DNA from: Glandiceps talaboti
Taxonomy: Eukaryota; Hemichordata; Enteropneusta; Spengelidae
DNA length: 64,000 nt
Direction: 5' to 3'
Assembly: GCF_964340395.1 (NCBI RefSeq)
Contig: NC_135566.1
Span: forward strand, 8,098,501-8,162,500
A program made the position numbers and the translations under genes. Numbering within the stretch: the first letter of the stretch is position 1; each line of letters opens with the position of its first letter. A model generated the notes under the pieces. That model was not told where the DNA came from, made no database searches, and saw only the letters and a list, made by a program, of their open reading frames with translations. Shown here piece after piece: positions 38,301 through 44,300 of this stretch.

Positions 38301-41300
38301 TGACAACAAACCGCCACCGTTCGTCGTTGTTTATCTAGTCGATCCGTTCTCTTATGGTAAAGATGACGAAGATGGCAGTCAGTCTCTCTGGACAGTTGGT
38401 TTACTCAGATGCTTTGCTGAAATGATTCCGTCTCTGCCAGAAAGTCTCAGAAAGACTATCACTGTACAGGTGAGGATGAGTTGAAATCTATATCAGTCAG
38501 TCAATCAATCAATCAAAGGAATTTCTATGCCAGACTCCAATACATATGACCTGCGACATGCTAGCATGGACAGGCAGAACTGGATAGAAACGGGACAGTA
38601 AATAAATGAATTGGATTAATAACACTTGGCACAGCATGTTGGAAGTACAAAGACATGTATTACTACATTCCATCATTTGATAGATTCACACAATAGTTCA
38701 CATCACAAACAACTTTCAAGTACGTTGGCATTTCATGTACATGTGAAGAGGCCATAAAACTGTTCTTATCAAATGATGAAATGTAATACACATCTCCTTG
38801 TTCCAATATGCTGAGTCAAGTGTTATTAAACCCCAATGCATCTATTTACTTTCCCTGTTTGTAACAAATTCTGCTCTTTCATGCTAGCCTGTCACCTGTC
38901 GTAGTTCTCCTCAGTGTTGCGAACAGGGTTTATCCACACTGAATGCTGTCAATAGCAGTTATATTTTTCATAGATTTGGGACTTCTTAGTGTCTTGACCA
39001 CTGTGTTTTTATTTCCTTCATCAGGTCGTTCCCCTGCAGCAAATCATGCAGGTCACAAGAAGTGAACAAGGTCCCAGAAATCTGGACCAGATGAAAGCTC
39101 TAGCCTTCTCAGTATTTGCACAGTGTAGAAAGACATTGATACCAAATGTACCTACCAAATCGTTGACAGGATTTGGACCCGCAGCTGACATTGAAACTGT
39201 ACTCAGGGGCAAAGAGGTAAGAATCAAAATCAATCAATACCATTTGAAAGGTAAAGGGAAAAAATACTGAAATAAATTAGCTATTTGTTGTACTTCAGAA
39301 AGTTATGTTTGGTGTGGTGATATTAGAGTAGTTTAGTTCAAATTACATGATAGATATTTTAGTCTTCTTCGACCAATTAGTAGCATTACCTGCTGCAGTT
39401 GTTGATAGTTGATAGATAGCAACAGTTTTACTGACGGAACACAGTGGGAGTGTAATGGATAACATATTAGATTGTTAAAGACACATGTTGGACGAGGCTT
39501 AAAATTTGGGCTAAGAAAAAGTGTTCTTGTGCAAAGCTATCGAAAAAATTGGTCCTGAACCACAGAATGAATATGTAATTCTTATGCTAGTGATGTGAGA
39601 ATGTGGGTGTTTGGGTCATAGACCTTTCAATATGAAATCTACATGAACAAAAACAAAAATATATATTTGCAGGGGATATGTGGGTGGTTGTTTTTGATTT
39701 GCAGGGGATATGTGGGTGGTTTTTTTTGCCAGCCGATGGCCTTTACTTGCAGAGGATATGTGGGTGGTTGCTTTTGCCACTCAGTGGCCTTTATTATGAT
39801 AAAAATGTCTTTGTTTGGAGTGAGTTATTTGTTGTTGAAATCTAGCTTGTTTTATATTTGCTTGCCATGTGTGATAATCCCCGCAAACTGTCTTTTGACT
39901 TTCAGCACACAGGTATCCAAATGCCAGCTGAGAGATCTCTTGATATGCATCTATTGCAGGCCCCAGACTTGCAGTTCAAACTGTACTCACCACCGTATAT
40001 ACTAGCTCCGTTGAAAGACAAACAGACAGAGTTGACTGAAACATTCGGTGACGCTGTACAGCAGTGTGGCGAATTGTTCGTTGGCTATTGTCTATCGCAC
40101 GATCAACGTTGGTTGCTAGCTACGTGTACAGATGCAAGGGGCGAATTAATGGAAAGTTGTATAATTAATATTGATGTACCAAATAGGTAAGTCAGAAGTG
40201 TCTGTAGAATGCCTGCGATGTCTAAAAACCGAATATTGTTCATAGTTCCAATAATCAATAGGACAGTACAATATAGTTACTTTGGAGCGGTAAATTGGAA
40301 AGAAATGCGACGTTTCGATCCGTTTACTGCGGACCTTGATCACGGAATGATTTAATTATTCAGTGTTGATGTCTCTCTCCGAACTGGCAGAATAATTGAA
40401 ACTTCGCATTCGTTTCCATTTTCCCCATTCCAAAGTAGAGAACGAAAGGTACATGAGTGTCATCAGGATAATAGCTGGAATCAACCAGTTGAAGTCTTAT
40501 CCCAGCTGGGCAGATCACTTTGACTGCAATTCAGGGAGATATGGGTTCGACTTTTCTTTCCACAGTTTCATTTAATATATAAATTGTTGCTCAAAATTGT
40601 CGAAGAAGGAAGGAGAAAAATGTAGAAGAAAAAAAAGTTTTAGAGGAAGGTTTCATCATGTACTAGAACCATAATATATTAAATACACATGCAGTAATAT
40701 TTGTCATTGCATACATTTGATATAGTCTGAATTGAATTCACAGTTATATAGTACTTGTATCAATATAAATACGACATCAATGTCTAATTTCATTTCTACA
40801 TTTACAGCAAACGAAGGAAAAAGGTCTCAGTACGAAAGCATGCAATCCGCAAGTTGTGGGATTTTATCCTGAGTGTTTCATCAACGGCAGCTGTTCCCTG
40901 GAGATTGGTGGTTGGCCGTCTTGGAAGAATTGGACATGGTGAACTTAAAGGTGTGTATGTTACCAGTTATACAGAAAATTATTTAGTTTTGATTTTTTAT
41001 GAAGTAGATACTCTGATCAGTGTTATAACTGATGATGTCTGTATTTGATGTATATCCAGCCAACCTTGACCTTGACAGATATCTCCACAATCAATTTACA
41101 TATTATGTCTTCATAATGGTGATTATATTGACAATAAAAAATTAGAGGAAAAAAATTAGCTTTGCTAATTTCTGAACAAGCATACGACACACACCACGAT
41201 AGTAAGGGAAAGACAAGACTGACCAACTTGGTCACAATGTATATGTTGTACATCATAGTTCATTTTATAATGAAGGAGTCTGTGATATTAAAGTTAGGGA

Positions 41301-44300
41301 CGTTAACACAGGATTTAAGGTTGGTGGTGGAGGCGTTATCCAGTTAGAAATTGGTAGAAGTGTCCTTCAGGTGTGTCCAAGAAATAGTACAGTTGCTAGA
41401 AGAAATCTAGCCTTTTGTCCCATATACTGCCTGATTCATATTAGTGTTGACCGGCGCTGTTCAATACAACCATACAGAAACTAATAAGAAACTGCATATG
41501 CTACTCTTTAAGATAGCAAGATTGAATGAATACAGTATCTTGCTACATTTTGTCTAAATGAAATGAACTGAAATGCCAACATGCAGCCAAATACAGATGT
41601 CAAAACATTGGCACCTGCATGTCTGCATCTTGTTGCAGTACGTTTAATGGTTTATTGCATTTAGACAAAATGTAGCAAGACATAGCGATCTTGCTATCTA
41701 TAAAGTGTAGAATGTGTAAATTTGTCATTGGTTTCTGCATGGTTATATCAAACAGCCAGTGAACATTAACATGACACAGGCTGTATTAGTTGAGTGCTCA
41801 TTATTCTAGCTACCCACTTCCATTCTGTTATGAGCCGACAATTTTCTGTGTTACTATGATTTATTTATTCGTTTGTGTTGTTTTTATTACAGATTGGAAT
41901 GTACTACTAAATAGAAAGAATCTACAGAATTACAGTAGACAATTGAGGGATACGTGTAAGACATGTGATCTGACTGGTAACACTTCGGACTATCCCTGTA
42001 TTCTGAGTGCCTGCCTTGTATCTATGGAACCAGATCCTGCAATTAGAATCATGGCTGGTGAGTATGCCATCAAGGCTGTCATTGGTTGGACATGAGCAGT
42101 TTGATGATTGGTTCACTGGCATTCAATGGTAGCAATGCTCTGATTGGTTCACAGCCCATCAGTGATAGCAGTGCTCTGATTGGTTCACTGGTAGCCAATG
42201 ATAGCAATGTTCTGAATAGTTCTAAGCCTATCAGTGATAACGAGATGAAGCCATGAATTTCATTTGAACTATATCACACCTAACTTTCTAACATTTTTTT
42301 CTGTATTTCAGATTCTGTGTCAACAGACCGGACAGGACGGAGTGCCTTCTCTCAACAAAACCAGACAATGCTGCACTCGCCAGGCGATGCCACCTGTACT
42401 CATATCCAGGTGTTCCCAACTAGTGCTGAAAAACAAGCCTCCACTCCAGGACTAAGTGCAGAACATGTAGAATTACCATTTGGAACACCTGGAGACGATA
42501 TGTCTAGCGATTTCTTCTTTGGGGATGAGTTCAATGAAGATTTGAACGAGTCCGATATCAGACAATTCATTGATCTACTCCCAGCATCTTCACCTACACA
42601 TATGGATCCTGATCCGTCACCGCTTGGGGTAGGAGACGGCCGACCAGGATCTCCTAATAATCCTCAAAGTGGTATGCAAGCTATGGGTGATGGCGCAGCC
42701 AAGGTGAGTAGTTATAAGGGAGGTAGTTTATCGTGACACTGGTGTCAAGACTAAGAAGTGATAATGTATGAATTAACAGTAAACATAGTTTTGAAATGAA
42801 ACTGTGATAGAGGACCTTGTGAAGTCACAGGATATGATTTTTTGTGAACTATATGTGATTAACAATCAGGAACCACAGACATACTTAGATATTGTCCCCA
42901 ATATGTTTCTTCATTCAGCTGAGGAAAATATGAGTGATCTGAGAGGGCCTTGTCACCATGAGTCGCTAGAGGAGTAGTGAACACCTTATGTCACTGGTAT
43001 TTTCCTCTGCTGAATGAACACAGATATGGGGGAATAATATAATTTTACCTCGTCATGCATAATTTATAAAAATTGGGAAAAGTAATGGCAATTTTTGAAC
43101 TTTTTGAGTCATATTTCGAGCACCTCAAAACCAGTGACATAGACACAGGTTGTCATGATGTAGAACAACCAGGGTATATAATCTGTATTTTCTGTTCAAA
43201 GACAATAAATTGGCTTGTGTATGGTATAATAACACTTCCTGTTGTGTATTCTCCTTGCAGGGTACAACACTTGGTACTGATTCAGAAGAAGGCATGGTAT
43301 TACAACAACCATTAGCACTAGGTTACTATGTCTCAACTGCACCTACTGGTCCCCTGCCTAGCTGGTTCTGGACATCTAGTCCACAAGCTGAAGGTTCTTG
43401 TCCTGTCTTCCTCAAAGTAAGTCATTTTTACTAAGACAATCATTGCAGTGTGTGTATGTAGTGTGCAGCTAAACCAATGAAATCAGCTTTGGCAGTTTTT
43501 TGGGTAGGCGCCCTCTAGTGGTGATACCCATCGCTCGGACAGTGCACTCTCTATAGGTAATAAAAGCCATTAAGCCAATGTCGGATTAGGAGCAGAGCGG
43601 CACAAGCTAAGATATAAACTTTGTAGTCAGGTGATAATATTTACATAATAGTATTTATACCTGATAACGAATAAAATATTCTAGTAGAATGTTAATGTTA
43701 ATGTTTGCCTCTGATGGCATTCAAAATACTGGCATTGTTAGAATAGTTCTTGACATTGGAATTTCCTTAACATTTCAAGAAGCACATATTAAATCATGTT
43801 ATCAAATTGCTGATGGGTTGTTTTGTTGATAGAACATATAATAAGCATATACATATTTTCTATTGCACTGCACAAGTTACAGACTTGCTGGCTCCAGAGA
43901 CTTGCCACAGCAAATGAAAATTTGTGACACTAATTTTGTCTCTGTTGCAGTCTGCCTTACATGTACACACTTCATCAATACACCAATCAGATGAGTTCAT
44001 GCACAGCAATCAACATACCCATCCATTGGATTCCAACCTCACAAAAGATGTGCTCAGGTCAGTTCTCATTTTACCTTATATGGTAGGGAATATACCAAAT
44101 ATGGTCTGCTCTCTAACCATATATGGTAGGAAATATACTATGTATGGTCTGCTCTGTAACCATATATGGTAGGGAGTATACTATGTATGGTCTGCTCTAA
44201 CCATATATGGTAGGGAGTATACTAAATATGGTCTGCTCTCTAACCATATATGGTAGGAAATATACTATGTATGGTCTGCTCTCTAACCATATATGGTAGG

